From Streptomyces virginiae (lineage in GTDB: Bacteria > Actinomycetota > Actinomycetes > Streptomycetales > Streptomycetaceae): DNA of 64,000 nucleotides. The position numbers were made by a program, and so were the translations under genes. The notes under the pieces were generated by a model. The model was not told the DNA's origin, did no database searches, and was given only the letters and a program-made list of their open reading frames with translations. Below are positions 34,285-42,374 of the stretch, piece by piece; the first letter of the stretch is position 1, and every line of letters starts with the position of its first letter. Location of the stretch: contig NZ_JOAK01000016.1 in the NCBI RefSeq assembly GCF_000720455.1, forward strand, positions 357,863-421,862, written 5' to 3'.

Positions 34285-36552
34285 ATGCTCTCGAAAGCCC
34301 TGTTGCGCCTGGGCGCAAGTGCCGCCCGCCATCCCTGGCGGGTGATCGCGGCATGGCTGATCGCCGCCACGCTCGCCGTCCTCGCCGCCGTCGCCTTCGG
34401 CGGGCGGACCGCGGACTCGATGACCGCTCCGGGACTGGACTCCCGACGGGCCGCGGAACTGATCGAGCGGGCAGGCACCGGCCAGGAGGGGATGACCGCC
34501 CAAGTGGTCGTCACCCCCCGCGACGACGGTGCGACGTTCTTCGACGACGACGTGCGCGCCGCTCTCACGCGGCTGCGGGCCGAGGTGCAGCGGCTGCCGC
34601 ACGTGCTCGGCACGAGCGACCCGGCGGGGGCACTCGGCGCGGGCGGGGACACCGCCGTGCGCGGCGGCCTGGTCTCGGCCGACGGGCGGATCGCGGTCGT
34701 CCGGGTGCAGTACCCCGGCCAGAGCCGGCTGTCGGCCGAAGACCTCGACGCCCTCGTCGATCTCGGCGACCGGCTGCGCGCCGAACTGCCCCTGCGCATC
34801 GAGATGGGCGGGGGCCTCTTCTACGCCTTCTCCGACCCCGACGGCGGCGCGAGCGAGTTGATCGGCCTCCTCGCCGCGGCCGCGATCCTGTTCCTGGCGT
34901 TCGGTTCGCTCGTCGCCGCCGCGCTGCCGATCGGCATGGCGGTCTTCGGGCTGACCGTCGGGGTCGCCACGATGACGGTAGTGGCGGGGGTGACGGACGT
35001 CCCCACCTTCGCACCGGTCCTGGGCAGCATGGTCGGGCTCGGAGTGGGCATCGACTACGCGCTGTTCGTGCTCGCCAGGCACCGGGAGTACCTCGCGCGC
35101 GGGCTCGATCCGCACGCGGCTGCCGGACGAGCGGTGGCCACGGCGGGGCGGCCGGTGGTCTTCGCCGGTGGCACCGTCGTCGTGTCGATCCTCGGCCTGG
35201 CGGTCGCGAACGTGCCGTTCATGACGGTGGGCGGGGTTGCCGTCTCGATCGTCGTCCTGACGATGGTGCTCGCGTCGGTGACGCTGCTGCCAGCCTTCCT
35301 CGGCGCGGCGGGTCCGCGGCTGGGCCGGGCCGGCCGGATCGGCCGGGCTCTTCGGGCCGGGCGGTCGGGCCGCCTCGGCCGACGGCGGGACACGGCGGCG
35401 GGCGCCGTCCCCGCCGCCGGGTGGCGGCGCTGGATCGGGCACGTCGGCCGGCACCCGGTGGCGTACGCGGTCGGCGCGGCGGCGCTGCTGCTGACGGCGA
35501 CGCTGCCCGTGCTCGGCCTGCGCGTCGGCCTGCCCGACGACGGCTCACTGCCGCAGAGCCGTAGCGAGCGCCGTGCCTACGACCTCGTCGCCGAGGGGTT
35601 CGGCCCGGGCACCAACGGTCCCCTCGTCATCGCCGCGGACCCCGCCGGTGATCCGGGAGTGGTGGACCGTCTCGTCGCGACGGTCGCGGCGGATCCGGGC
35701 ATCGCGTCCGTCGCGCCGACGCACATCGACGGTGCCACCGGCGTCGCGATCCTCGTGGTGTTCCCGACCACCAGCCCTCAGGACAGGGCCACGGCCGACA
35801 CCATCGCCCGGCTGCGCACCGAGGTGCTGCCTACGGCGATCGGGCACGGCCCGGCCAGGGCGCACGTGGGCGGCGCCGCCGCGAGCCTGTCCGACGTGGG
35901 CCGACGCACCAGCGAACGCCTGCCGGCGTTCGTCGCCGCCGTGCTGGCGCTCTCGTTCCTGCTGCTGATGCTGGTCTTCCGTTCGGTCGTCGTACCGCTC
36001 AAGGCGGTGCTGCTGAACCTGTTGAGCATCGGCGCGGCCTACGGGGTCATGGTCGCGGTCTTCCAGTGGGGCTGGGGCGGTGCGCTCATCGGGCTGGAGG
36101 CGACGGTTCCGATCGTGTCGTTCATCCCGATGTTCCTCTTCGCCATCCTGTTCGGCCTGTCGATGGACTACGAGGTGTTCCTCCTCTCGCGCGTGCGCGA
36201 GGAGTACGTGCGCACCGGCGACAACGGCACGGCGATCGTGGAGGGCGTCGCGGGCACCGCCCGGATCATCACGTCGGCCGCCCTCATCATGGTGGCGGTC
36301 TTCCTGTCCTTCGCCGTCGCAGACGACCCTTCCACCAAGATGTTCGGGCTCGGCCTGGCCACCGCGATCTTCATCGACGCCACGGTCGTACGCATGGTGC
36401 TGGTACCGGCGACCATGACGCTCCTCGGCCGGACCAACTGGTGGCTGCCGAAGTGGCTGGACCGGATGCTTCCCCGCGGCCCGGTCGGCACCGACGACCC
36501 CGACGCGGAATCCGGGGGTGAGGCCCCGCACCCACGGCTGGTCGACCGTTGA
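34285..36552 (+). CDS. MMPL-family RND transporter
   Basis: A 755-aa transporter with twelve expected helices in two MMPL halves: GSMVGLGVGIDYALFVLARH near residue 250 and FGLSMDYEVFLLSRVREEY near 625 carry the Asp-Tyr pairs used for proton relay. Large extracellular loops follow the first helix of each half. Such proteins export lipids, siderophores or drugs. TTGGAGGA precedes the ATG. Divergent from the two-component system. Confidence 0.93.
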   Translation: MLSKALLRLGASAARHPWRVIAAWLIAATLAVLAAVAFGGRTADSMTAPGLDSRRAAELIERAGTGQEGMTAQVVVTPRDDGATFFDDDVRAALTRLRAEVQRLPHVLGTSDPAGALGAGGDTAVRGGLVSADGRIAVVRVQYPGQSRLSAEDLDALVDLGDRLRAELPLRIEMGGGLFYAFSDPDGGASELIGLLAAAAILFLAFGSLVAAALPIGMAVFGLTVGVATMTVVAGVTDVPTFAPVLGSMVGLGVGIDYALFVLARHREYLARGLDPHAAAGRAVATAGRPVVFAGGTVVVSILGLAVANVPFMTVGGVAVSIVVLTMVLASVTLLPAFLGAAGPRLGRAGRIGRALRAGRSGRLGRRRDTAAGAVPAAGWRRWIGHVGRHPVAYAVGAAALLLTATLPVLGLRVGLPDDGSLPQSRSERRAYDLVAEGFGPGTNGPLVIAADPAGDPGVVDRLVATVAADPGIASVAPTHIDGATGVAILVVFPTTSPQDRATADTIARLRTEVLPTAIGHGPARAHVGGAAASLSDVGRRTSERLPAFVAAVLALSFLLLMLVFRSVVVPLKAVLLNLLSIGAAYGVMVAVFQWGWGGALIGLEATVPIVSFIPMFLFAILFGLSMDYEVFLLSRVREEYVRTGDNGTAIVEGVAGTARIITSAALIMVAVFLSFAVADDPSTKMFGLGLATAIFIDATVVRMVLVPATMTLLGRTNWWLPKWLDRMLPRGPVGTDDPDAESGGEAPHPRLVDR

Positions 36553-36763
36553 CTCAACTCCTGCCCGCCCTTGGCGTCCGGCACCTCAGCGCGTCACCTA
36601 CGGGCACATCGAGTCGTGATGATCGGGTGGTCCGGGTGAGGTAGCTGTCGGGAGTCTTGCCGTAGGGGTTGCGGACCTCGTTCACACGCCGGTTGCGGAG
36701 GTACGCGGCGGCGTGAGTCGCCCGCGCCGGGCGCCTTGCCAGGCTGCCCTGACGACACGTATG

Positions 36764-36777
36764 TTGAACGCGTTCAA
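36764..36777. promoter_or_regulatory. perfect 14-bp palindrome before a membrane-protein gene
   Basis: TTGAACGCGTTCAA is a perfect palindrome ending 11 bp before the chosen GTG start. It is AT-flanked and looks like a repressor site. An ATG at 36761 overlaps it, and translation from that codon would put the palindrome inside the coding region. Confidence 0.45.
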
Positions 36778-36787
36778 TCGGGGGTTT

Positions 36788-37465
36788 GTGGTGGGGGAAT
36801 CTCAGAGGGTGTCCGCCCGGCAATGGGGGTGGGCGCTGGCGGCGGTCGTGGCGGCAGCCTTGGTGACGGCCTTCGGGCTCGTGATGGGCCCCTACCTGGC
36901 CGGGCTGTTCATCATCAGCGCGGCAGCGGTCGTAGTCCCGTTGATGATGCGGAACCAGCCGAAGCTGTTCGCCCGGGCTTGTCTCGTCGTCGGGGTGGGC
37001 CTGCTGGCCTGGGCGATGATCGGCGCCGTCATCGGCATGTTCCTGTTCATCCCGGCGGCCCTGTTGCTGCTCGTCGCCGCCTTCGCCGCGGCCGGCAACC
37101 GCCCGGGCGCATGGCTGACCCTGGCCGCGCCCATCGCGGCTGCGGCGGTCGTGGCGGGGTTCTACCTCCAGCCGCCGGACCCGGACAACGAACCGCCACC
37201 GTGGTTCAACGCGACACTCGACATCGGCACCCGGGTCCACGACCGGGACTTCGACCGGGACTTCCATCAGCGCAAGGAACGGCTGCGAGACTTCGGCGCC
37301 ACGCGGGTCTCGGTCCATGAGCGCGGGACCGGTCAGTTCGTACTCGACGTGGGGATACCCGACGCCTTCGCGGAAGGGCAGAGCCAGGAAAGGCCCAAGG
37401 AGCAGATCCTGCAGCTGCCGGAGGTCGTCGATCTGCGCTTGTGCACGTTCCACACCTGCGACTGA
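36788..37465 (+). CDS. membrane protein of unknown function
   Basis: A 225-aa protein with four hydrophobic helices in the first ~120 residues and a hydrophilic C-terminal domain of ~95 residues that includes WFNATLDIGTRVHDRDFDRD and ends CTFHTCD. The helices come in two close pairs. A GTG at 36788 or 36791 is preferred over the ATG at 36761 because the latter lies within a palindrome. Family not recognised. Confidence 0.65.
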   Translation: MVGESQRVSARQWGWALAAVVAAALVTAFGLVMGPYLAGLFIISAAAVVVPLMMRNQPKLFARACLVVGVGLLAWAMIGAVIGMFLFIPAALLLLVAAFAAAGNRPGAWLTLAAPIAAAAVVAGFYLQPPDPDNEPPPWFNATLDIGTRVHDRDFDRDFHQRKERLRDFGATRVSVHERGTGQFVLDVGIPDAFAEGQSQERPKEQILQLPEVVDLRLCTFHTCD

Positions 37466-37501
37466 CGCGGGCAGTCGGCGCGGTCGGAACCGAGGGCGGT
37501 A

Positions 37502-37525
37502 CCCCGGCCGCCCTGGTGGCCGGGG
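37502..37525 (+). terminator. candidate terminator
   Basis: CCCCGGCC (37502-37509) and GGCCGGGG (37518-37525) form a perfect 8-bp stem with an 8-base loop, 36 bases after the membrane-protein stop codon and followed by CTCCTT. Confidence 0.6.
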
Positions 37526-37553
37526 CTCCTTGCAAATCCCCAGTCCCTGTTTG

Positions 37554-37574
37554 CACATGCCGTAGCGGCATGTG
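37554..37574. promoter_or_regulatory. perfect palindrome in the MerR promoter region
   Basis: Arms CACATGCCG (37554-37562) and CGGCATGTG (37566-37574) flank TAG. The site lies 42 bp before the MerR start. TTGCA occurs just before it at 37530-37534 and 37551-37555. MerR-type regulators bind such symmetric sites within their own promoters. Confidence 0.6.
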
Positions 37575-37615
37575 GTGTCGTCGAGGGCACCACAGCACGA
37601 AAGGCCCTGTCTGCG

Positions 37616-38458
37616 ATGTACCCCTCCGCCATGCCTCCCCGCGAGGTCAGGATCGGCGATGCCGCCGCCTTCGCCGGAACCACCCCGCGCGCCATTCGTC
37701 ACTACCACCAGATAGGTCTGCTGCCGGAGCCCGGACGAGGCGGAGACGGACGCCGCCGCTACGGCTACGACGACATGATCCGCCTGCTGTGGATCCGCAA
37801 GATGTCCGAGGCCGGCATCAGCCTGGACGACATGCGGGCCGCCTTCGACGAGGCGGGGGACGTCGAGGACGTCCTGGGCCGGCTGGAGGAGACCCTGGCC
37901 GCCCAGGAGGCCGACATCAAGCGTCAGCGCGCGGCAGTCCAGCGCCTGCGGGCCGTGGGCAGCCCACTGGGCCTGCTCTCCCCGTTGGTCACCGACCGGC
38001 TCGGCCATCTGCCCTCTGACGCACTGCGCCCCTCCGACCTGGACGCCCTGCTGGTCACGGAACGGATCTTCGGGCCGCTGGGAGCCGCAGTTCAGGCCAG
38101 CGTGTTCATCACCCTGGCGACCCATCCCGGCCTGCGGGCCGAGGCAGACCGCCTCGACGCGGCCGACGCCGCCCTCGATGACACCGTCGACCCCCACGAC
38201 CCGCGGGTCGAGGAACTCGCCGCGCAACACTGCGCCCACCACGAGGCCCTGCTCCAGGCCATTGAAGCCGCCGGACTGGACGTGGCCGAGGAGAAGCTCT
38301 TCGAGATCTACGACGCCGAGGCGAGCGGCGAGGCGGACCCCACGATGAGTGCCTTCGAAGCGGTGACCAAGATGCCCTACGGCTTCTCCGCGGCCCGGAC
38401 GCGGTGCATGGAACTCACGGCACGGCTCCTTGCCGGGGACCTCTCCGCAGACAGCTGA
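37616..38458 (+). CDS. MerR-family regulator with helical effector domain
   Basis: A 280-aa regulator. The DNA-binding winged helix spans ~10-80 (VRIGDAAAFAGTTPRAIRHY, then LPEPGRGGDGRRRYGYDDM). A dimerisation helix follows to ~125, and a ~150-residue helical C-terminal domain with AAQHCAHHEALLQAIEAAG could bind a ligand. No Cys pair typical of metal sensors is present in the loop. Probably autoregulated through the palindrome upstream. Confidence 0.9.
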   Translation: MYPSAMPPREVRIGDAAAFAGTTPRAIRHYHQIGLLPEPGRGGDGRRRYGYDDMIRLLWIRKMSEAGISLDDMRAAFDEAGDVEDVLGRLEETLAAQEADIKRQRAAVQRLRAVGSPLGLLSPLVTDRLGHLPSDALRPSDLDALLVTERIFGPLGAAVQASVFITLATHPGLRAEADRLDAADAALDDTVDPHDPRVEELAAQHCAHHEALLQAIEAAGLDVAEEKLFEIYDAEASGEADPTMSAFEAVTKMPYGFSAARTRCMELTARLLAGDLSADS

Positions 38459-38909
38459 TCGCCGGTGCGGCCCTGCGTGAGGATCCCGGATCGGCCGCCG
38501 CCACGACCCCTTCACCACCGCCTGGCGTCCCGACCCCGCGCAGCAACCCCGGCACCTCCCGCTCTCGCGGCCGCCGCCGACGTGCTGCCGCCCGGCTTCG
38601 CATCGTCAGTCGTCGGACCGCACCCGGCGAGTACACCGGCGGCCAAGGACTGGAGGTCCCCCCCGTCGGCCAGGCGGACCCCCCCGCCAGACATCCCTAC
38701 GTGTCATGGCGCCGTCCGCTCGCAGGTGCGGGTGGGGGAGGGCCGGCCGGTCCGGCCGTCGTGCACCTCCGTCAGCATGAATGGTCAGCCGCGGACGGGG
38801 CAGGCGAGGGCGGAAGTGTGCCTGCTGCAGTTCCTGTGACACATCCGCTCCTTCGGATGGATTCGTGTGCGCGCCCGCGACGTCCTGCCGACGAAAGAAT
38901 CCGCTGCCC
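38459..38909. other. 451-bp stretch without a recognisable gene
   Basis: No frame on either strand shows family similarity; the possible translations are Arg/Pro-rich. The segment just before the MFS gene is comparatively AT-richer (GGATTCGTGTGC, GACGAAAGAATCCG) and probably holds its promoter. Otherwise nothing is seen. Confidence 0.55.
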
Positions 38910-40205
38910 ATGAAATTCGCCGGTTCTCCCTCTCGTCCGGCCGAAGGGTCACGAACGCCGGTCCTACGACGGCTCGTCACCGCCAACGCGCTCAGCTCGG
39001 TGGGGGACGGCGCGCGGTTCGCCGCGCTTCCCCTCCTGGCGGCCCGGAGCACCGGCGACGTGTTCTGGGTGTCCGCGGTCGCGGCCGCCGGCCGGGTGGC
39101 CTGGTTGCTCGCACCCGTCATCGGCACCCTGGTGGACCGCATGCCGGGGCGGCGATCGATGGTCGGCGCAGATCTGGCGCGCTGCGTGATGCTGCTCCTG
39201 CTGTTCGCCGTCGTGGCGACGGGGCGGACGTCGGTGACGGCACTGGTGCTGCTGGCGTTGGCCTCGGGCGTGGCCGAGGTGTTCTTCGACTGCGCCGCGC
39301 AGGCCGTCGTTCCGATGCTGGCCGCGGACCACGAACTGGAGCGGACGAACGCCCGGGTCATCGCCGCGCAGATCACCGGAACCGGCTTCGTGGGGCCACC
39401 TGTCGGGGCCGCGTCGTGGGCGGTGTGGCACCCCTTGCCGTTCCTCCTGGACGGCGTGACGTTCCTGGCCTCGGCGTTGCTGCTGATGGGCCTGCCGTCG
39501 CGGACCGCGCCCTCGGAGTCGGGAGCCGACGAGCGGGGCCTGCGGAGCCTGCTGCACGGCACCTGGGCCGGACTGCGGTTCCTGGGGCGGGACCAGGTCT
39601 TGCGCCGGCTCATGGTGGTGGTGGCGGTGCTGGGCGTGGGGCAGCAGGCGGTCTACGCGGTTCTCGTCGTGTATGTGGAACGGAAACTCGGGCTGCCGGG
39701 CTACGGCTACAGCCTGATGCTGGTCGCGGCCGCCGTCGGCAGCCTCGCCGGAGCGAGCGCGGCGGCCCGCACCGCGCGGTGGCTGGGGTCCGGGCGGAGC
39801 CTGAAGGTGGCGGTGTCCGTGTCGGCGCTCAGCTATCTGGTGGTCGCCGTGCTGCCGTGGTGGCCGCTGGTCGCCCTCATGCTGGCCCTCAACAGCGCCG
39901 GAGTGGTGCTGTGGAACGTGTGCACCGTGTCGCTCCGGCAACGCCTCGCGCCAGCGCACATGCTGGGCCGCGTCACCAGCGGCTACCGCCTGGCCGCCTG
40001 GGGGGCCATGCCGATCGGCGCGTCGGCGGGCGGAGCCCTGGCCCAGCACACCGGGCTCGACGCCCCCTGGGCCCTGGCGGGCCTGCTCCTGTCGGCCTGC
40101 CTTCCCCTCCTGCGCGCAGTGCCGTCCGTGAGGCCGGGACCGGCATCGGAGCCGGGGAACGCGGGCACCACCCCCGGGCCGCCCGGAGCCCCCTCCGGCT
40201 CATGA
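38910..40205 (+). CDS. MFS exporter (EntS/MFS_3-like)
   Basis: A 431-aa transporter with about twelve helices. The loop LVDRMPGRRSMVGADLARC between helices 2 and 3 matches the MFS_3/EntS signature, and AWGAMPIGASAGGALAQHTG lies near helix 11. The family exports siderophores or drugs. The C-terminal ~30 residues are Pro/Gly-rich. Codon use is typical of the region. No siderophore genes nearby. Confidence 0.88.
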   Translation: MKFAGSPSRPAEGSRTPVLRRLVTANALSSVGDGARFAALPLLAARSTGDVFWVSAVAAAGRVAWLLAPVIGTLVDRMPGRRSMVGADLARCVMLLLLFAVVATGRTSVTALVLLALASGVAEVFFDCAAQAVVPMLAADHELERTNARVIAAQITGTGFVGPPVGAASWAVWHPLPFLLDGVTFLASALLLMGLPSRTAPSESGADERGLRSLLHGTWAGLRFLGRDQVLRRLMVVVAVLGVGQQAVYAVLVVYVERKLGLPGYGYSLMLVAAAVGSLAGASAAARTARWLGSGRSLKVAVSVSALSYLVVAVLPWWPLVALMLALNSAGVVLWNVCTVSLRQRLAPAHMLGRVTSGYRLAAWGAMPIGASAGGALAQHTGLDAPWALAGLLLSACLPLLRAVPSVRPGPASEPGNAGTTPGPPGAPSGS

Positions 40206-40293
40206 CGGCCGCCCCCTGCGCAGGGAAGGCCGGGTGGCGGGTGGCCGTGCTGAAACGATCGTCCCCGGCGGGGGCTGCCCTACCGTTGATGGG

Positions 40294-40857
40294 ATGCGCA
40301 ACTTCTCAGCGGGTCCGGCGGCATTCGCCGCCGTGCTGCTCCTCGCTCCGGCCCCCGCGCACGCCGCGGTGGCGGCGCCGTGCATCGCGAAGTCGGGGAG
40401 TGACGCCACCGAGACGCGTGAGGACAGCTCGGTCGACGACGGGGAGATCCGGTGGACGGCGAGCACCAAGTACAAGGCCGAGTACGCCCACGCCAACCGG
40501 GCGTGGTCGTACCCGGGGGCGAGGATCAGGATCGCGCCGGATGCGGCGACGACCGTCAACGACCTGAACTACGAGGACTTCTCCGACCCGCGCAGCTCTG
40601 CGGCCGGGCTGTGGTCGCGGCGTCCGGGTCCGGCGGCGACGGACCTCGTCCGCTTCAACAAGGCGCGCATGGACACCTACGACCCGGCCACCCGCCGGAT
40701 GGTCGCGGCGCACGAGCTCGGGCACGCGCTCGGACTGTGCCACAAGTCGGGCAGCGGGAAGAACGCGGTGTCCTCGGTGATGTGGCCGGACGCAGCCCAG
40801 TACCCGGACGCCCCGACCGACGTCGACAAGGCCAACCTGAAGAAGCTGTGGGGCTGA
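40294..40857 (+). CDS. secreted snapalysin-like zinc metalloprotease
   Basis: A 187-aa exported protein. A signal peptide ends around PAHA (~24). The zinc motif HELGHALGLCH (His140, Glu141, His144, His150) is the extended metzincin HExxHxxGxxH form, and SVMWPDA supplies the Met-turn. Size fits small streptomycete metzincins such as snapalysin-like proteases, without a large propeptide. The next gene starts two bases after its stop, so a joint role is likely. Confidence 0.87.
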   Translation: MRNFSAGPAAFAAVLLLAPAPAHAAVAAPCIAKSGSDATETREDSSVDDGEIRWTASTKYKAEYAHANRAWSYPGARIRIAPDAATTVNDLNYEDFSDPRSSAAGLWSRRPGPAATDLVRFNKARMDTYDPATRRMVAAHELGHALGLCHKSGSGKNAVSSVMWPDAAQYPDAPTDVDKANLKKLWG

Positions 40858-40859
40858 TC

Positions 40860-41411
40860 ATGGGCGTGAAGGTATGGGTCGGCGGCTGCCTCGTCGCGGC
40901 CGTCGCCGCGGCGGGCGCGGCCTGGTTCGCCGCCTCCCAGGAGGCCGGGACCACGCACGCGGTGTGCGGTCCCGATCTGGGCCGTGACGACGTCGTCGCC
41001 GCGCAGTCCCAGGCGGTGGCAGTCGTCGAGGCCGTCGAGAACACCCGCTACCGGGAGGACGGCGGCAGCGCCTACCTCACGACCCGGGTGAAGACCCTGG
41101 CGGCTCTCAAGGGCGAGTTCGGCGACGTCGTCCACGTGACGCAGGGGGTGAAGAACGGCGGGGCCCCGGGCCGGTACGCCACGGAGGACCCGGACCGCTA
41201 CGCGGTGCTGGAGCCCGGCCGCCAGTACGTCGTCGCGGTCCAGTCCGGATCGACCGCGGGTACCGCGGGCACCGAGGCGTGGGCCTGGTACGCCGAGCCG
41301 GCCGACCGGGGCCTGACGGGGGAGCGGGAACACTGGCGGGAGGCGATCGCCACTCCGCCCGAGACGCCGGCCGGCAGCGCGTGTGAGGACGTGGACGCGT
41401 CGGCGGGCTGA
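40860..41411 (+). CDS. membrane-anchored or secreted protein coupled to the metalloprotease
   Basis: A 183-aa protein with one N-terminal hydrophobic segment (VGGCLVAAVAAAGAAWFAAS), either a signal anchor or uncleaved signal. The outer part is beta-rich (YLTTRVKTLAALKGEFGDVV, RYAVLEPGRQYVVAVQSG) and resembles an immunoglobulin-like or TIMP/NTR-like barrel; Cys at ~36 and ~177 could pair. Its start is two bases after the protease stop. It could be an inhibitor, tether or substrate of the protease, but this is inference. Confidence 0.72.
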   Translation: MGVKVWVGGCLVAAVAAAGAAWFAASQEAGTTHAVCGPDLGRDDVVAAQSQAVAVVEAVENTRYREDGGSAYLTTRVKTLAALKGEFGDVVHVTQGVKNGGAPGRYATEDPDRYAVLEPGRQYVVAVQSGSTAGTAGTEAWAWYAEPADRGLTGEREHWREAIATPPETPAGSACEDVDASAG

Positions 41412-41444
41412 CCGGGCGCCCCGCCGCGCCCGTGCGCGGGGCCG

Positions 41445-41700
41445 TCAGCCGGCGGGTGCGTGGCCCGGCGGGGACACCTCGAAGACGTCGTGGACCAGTT
41501 CGGCGTGGAGCAGGCAGGTCAGCTGCTGGCGGCGTTGCGCAGGGCGAGGGTGGTACGTGCCGCGGCGGCGAGGTCGGTCTCCCGGACGAGGCGTACGCCG
41601 ACGACCATGCGGCCGCCGTCCTGTTCCGCCCGCTCGCCCTGGGCGCCCCCGCGGACTCGGTGGCGCACCTCCGCGCGGCGCCGTACGGCGGCCGAACCCC
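41445..41700 (-). pseudogene. possible frameshifted remnant of a small gene
   Basis: One minus frame gives a coherent peptide MVVGVRLVRETDLAAAART followed by TLALRNAASS and a stop (41519-41608). The adjacent frame then continues with LTCLLHAELVHDVFEVSPPG to a stop at 41445. Both parts have non-random composition, as if one small protein had been broken by a one-base shift near 41520. No start codon with a good ribosome binding site is seen. The evidence is compositional only. Confidence 0.3.
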
Positions 41701-41715
41701 TCTAGCGGACACGAC

Positions 41716-42300
41716 CTAGCCGCCCTGCCGGAAGCTCCAGGCCTCGATGTCGCGGTAGTGGATCGGGCCCGGGCCGCGGCCGATGTTGCTGCCCACCAGG
41801 TGCAGGCGGGCGGCCCGCCATCGGCGGCCGGAGAAGTCGGCCAGTCCGGCGGCTGCCTCCACCACGCAGGCGGGATCGTTGCGGCGGGTCCGGGCCAGGG
41901 TGAGGTGCGGGCGCAGCGGGCGGTCCTCGAAGGGCACACCGCACTCCTTGACCACGGCGCGCACCTCGGAGGCGAGCAGGTGCAGGCCGTCGAGGTCGCC
42001 GTCGACACCGCTCCACAGCACCCGCTCGTCGAAGTGCCCGCCGCCGCGCAGCGCCAGTTCGAGGGCGCGGTGGCCCGCCGCCAGGTCCGCCAGCGGCGGC
42101 CGCAGGAGCGGAACGGTCCCGACCGGCAGCTCCCCGAGGAACGCCAGGGTGATGTGCCAGTCCTCGATCCGGTTCCACCGCATGCCCGGGTAAGCCGCGT
42201 AGGCGGGCCGCAGCGCCCGCGCGAGCTCCTCCTTGGCGTCGTCGGGCGGGGCGAGCGCTATGAACACGCGGACGGTCGAGGGCTGGATCTGTTCCTTCAC
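41716..42300 (-). CDS. thpR: RNA 2',3'-cyclic phosphodiesterase (ThpR/LigT family)
   Basis: A 194-aa 2H phosphoesterase. The two HxTx motifs are WHITLAFLG (~residue 49) and PHLTLARTR (~131). Such proteins open 2',3'-cyclic phosphates on RNA or can ligate tRNA halves in vitro. Length is normal. It stands alone on the minus strand, just upstream of the possible remnant. Confidence 0.92.
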   Translation of the reverse strand: MKEQIQPSTVRVFIALAPPDDAKEELARALRPAYAAYPGMRWNRIEDWHITLAFLGELPVGTVPLLRPPLADLAAGHRALELALRGGGHFDERVLWSGVDGDLDGLHLLASEVRAVVKECGVPFEDRPLRPHLTLARTRRNDPACVVEAAAGLADFSGRRWRAARLHLVGSNIGRGPGPIHYRDIEAWSFRQGG

Positions 42301-42374
42301 AGGAGTCTTCGTACCGTACGCCGCACGCTCCGGTCATCTTCGGGCCCGCCGCAGCGGCGGCGCTGCGCCGCCGC

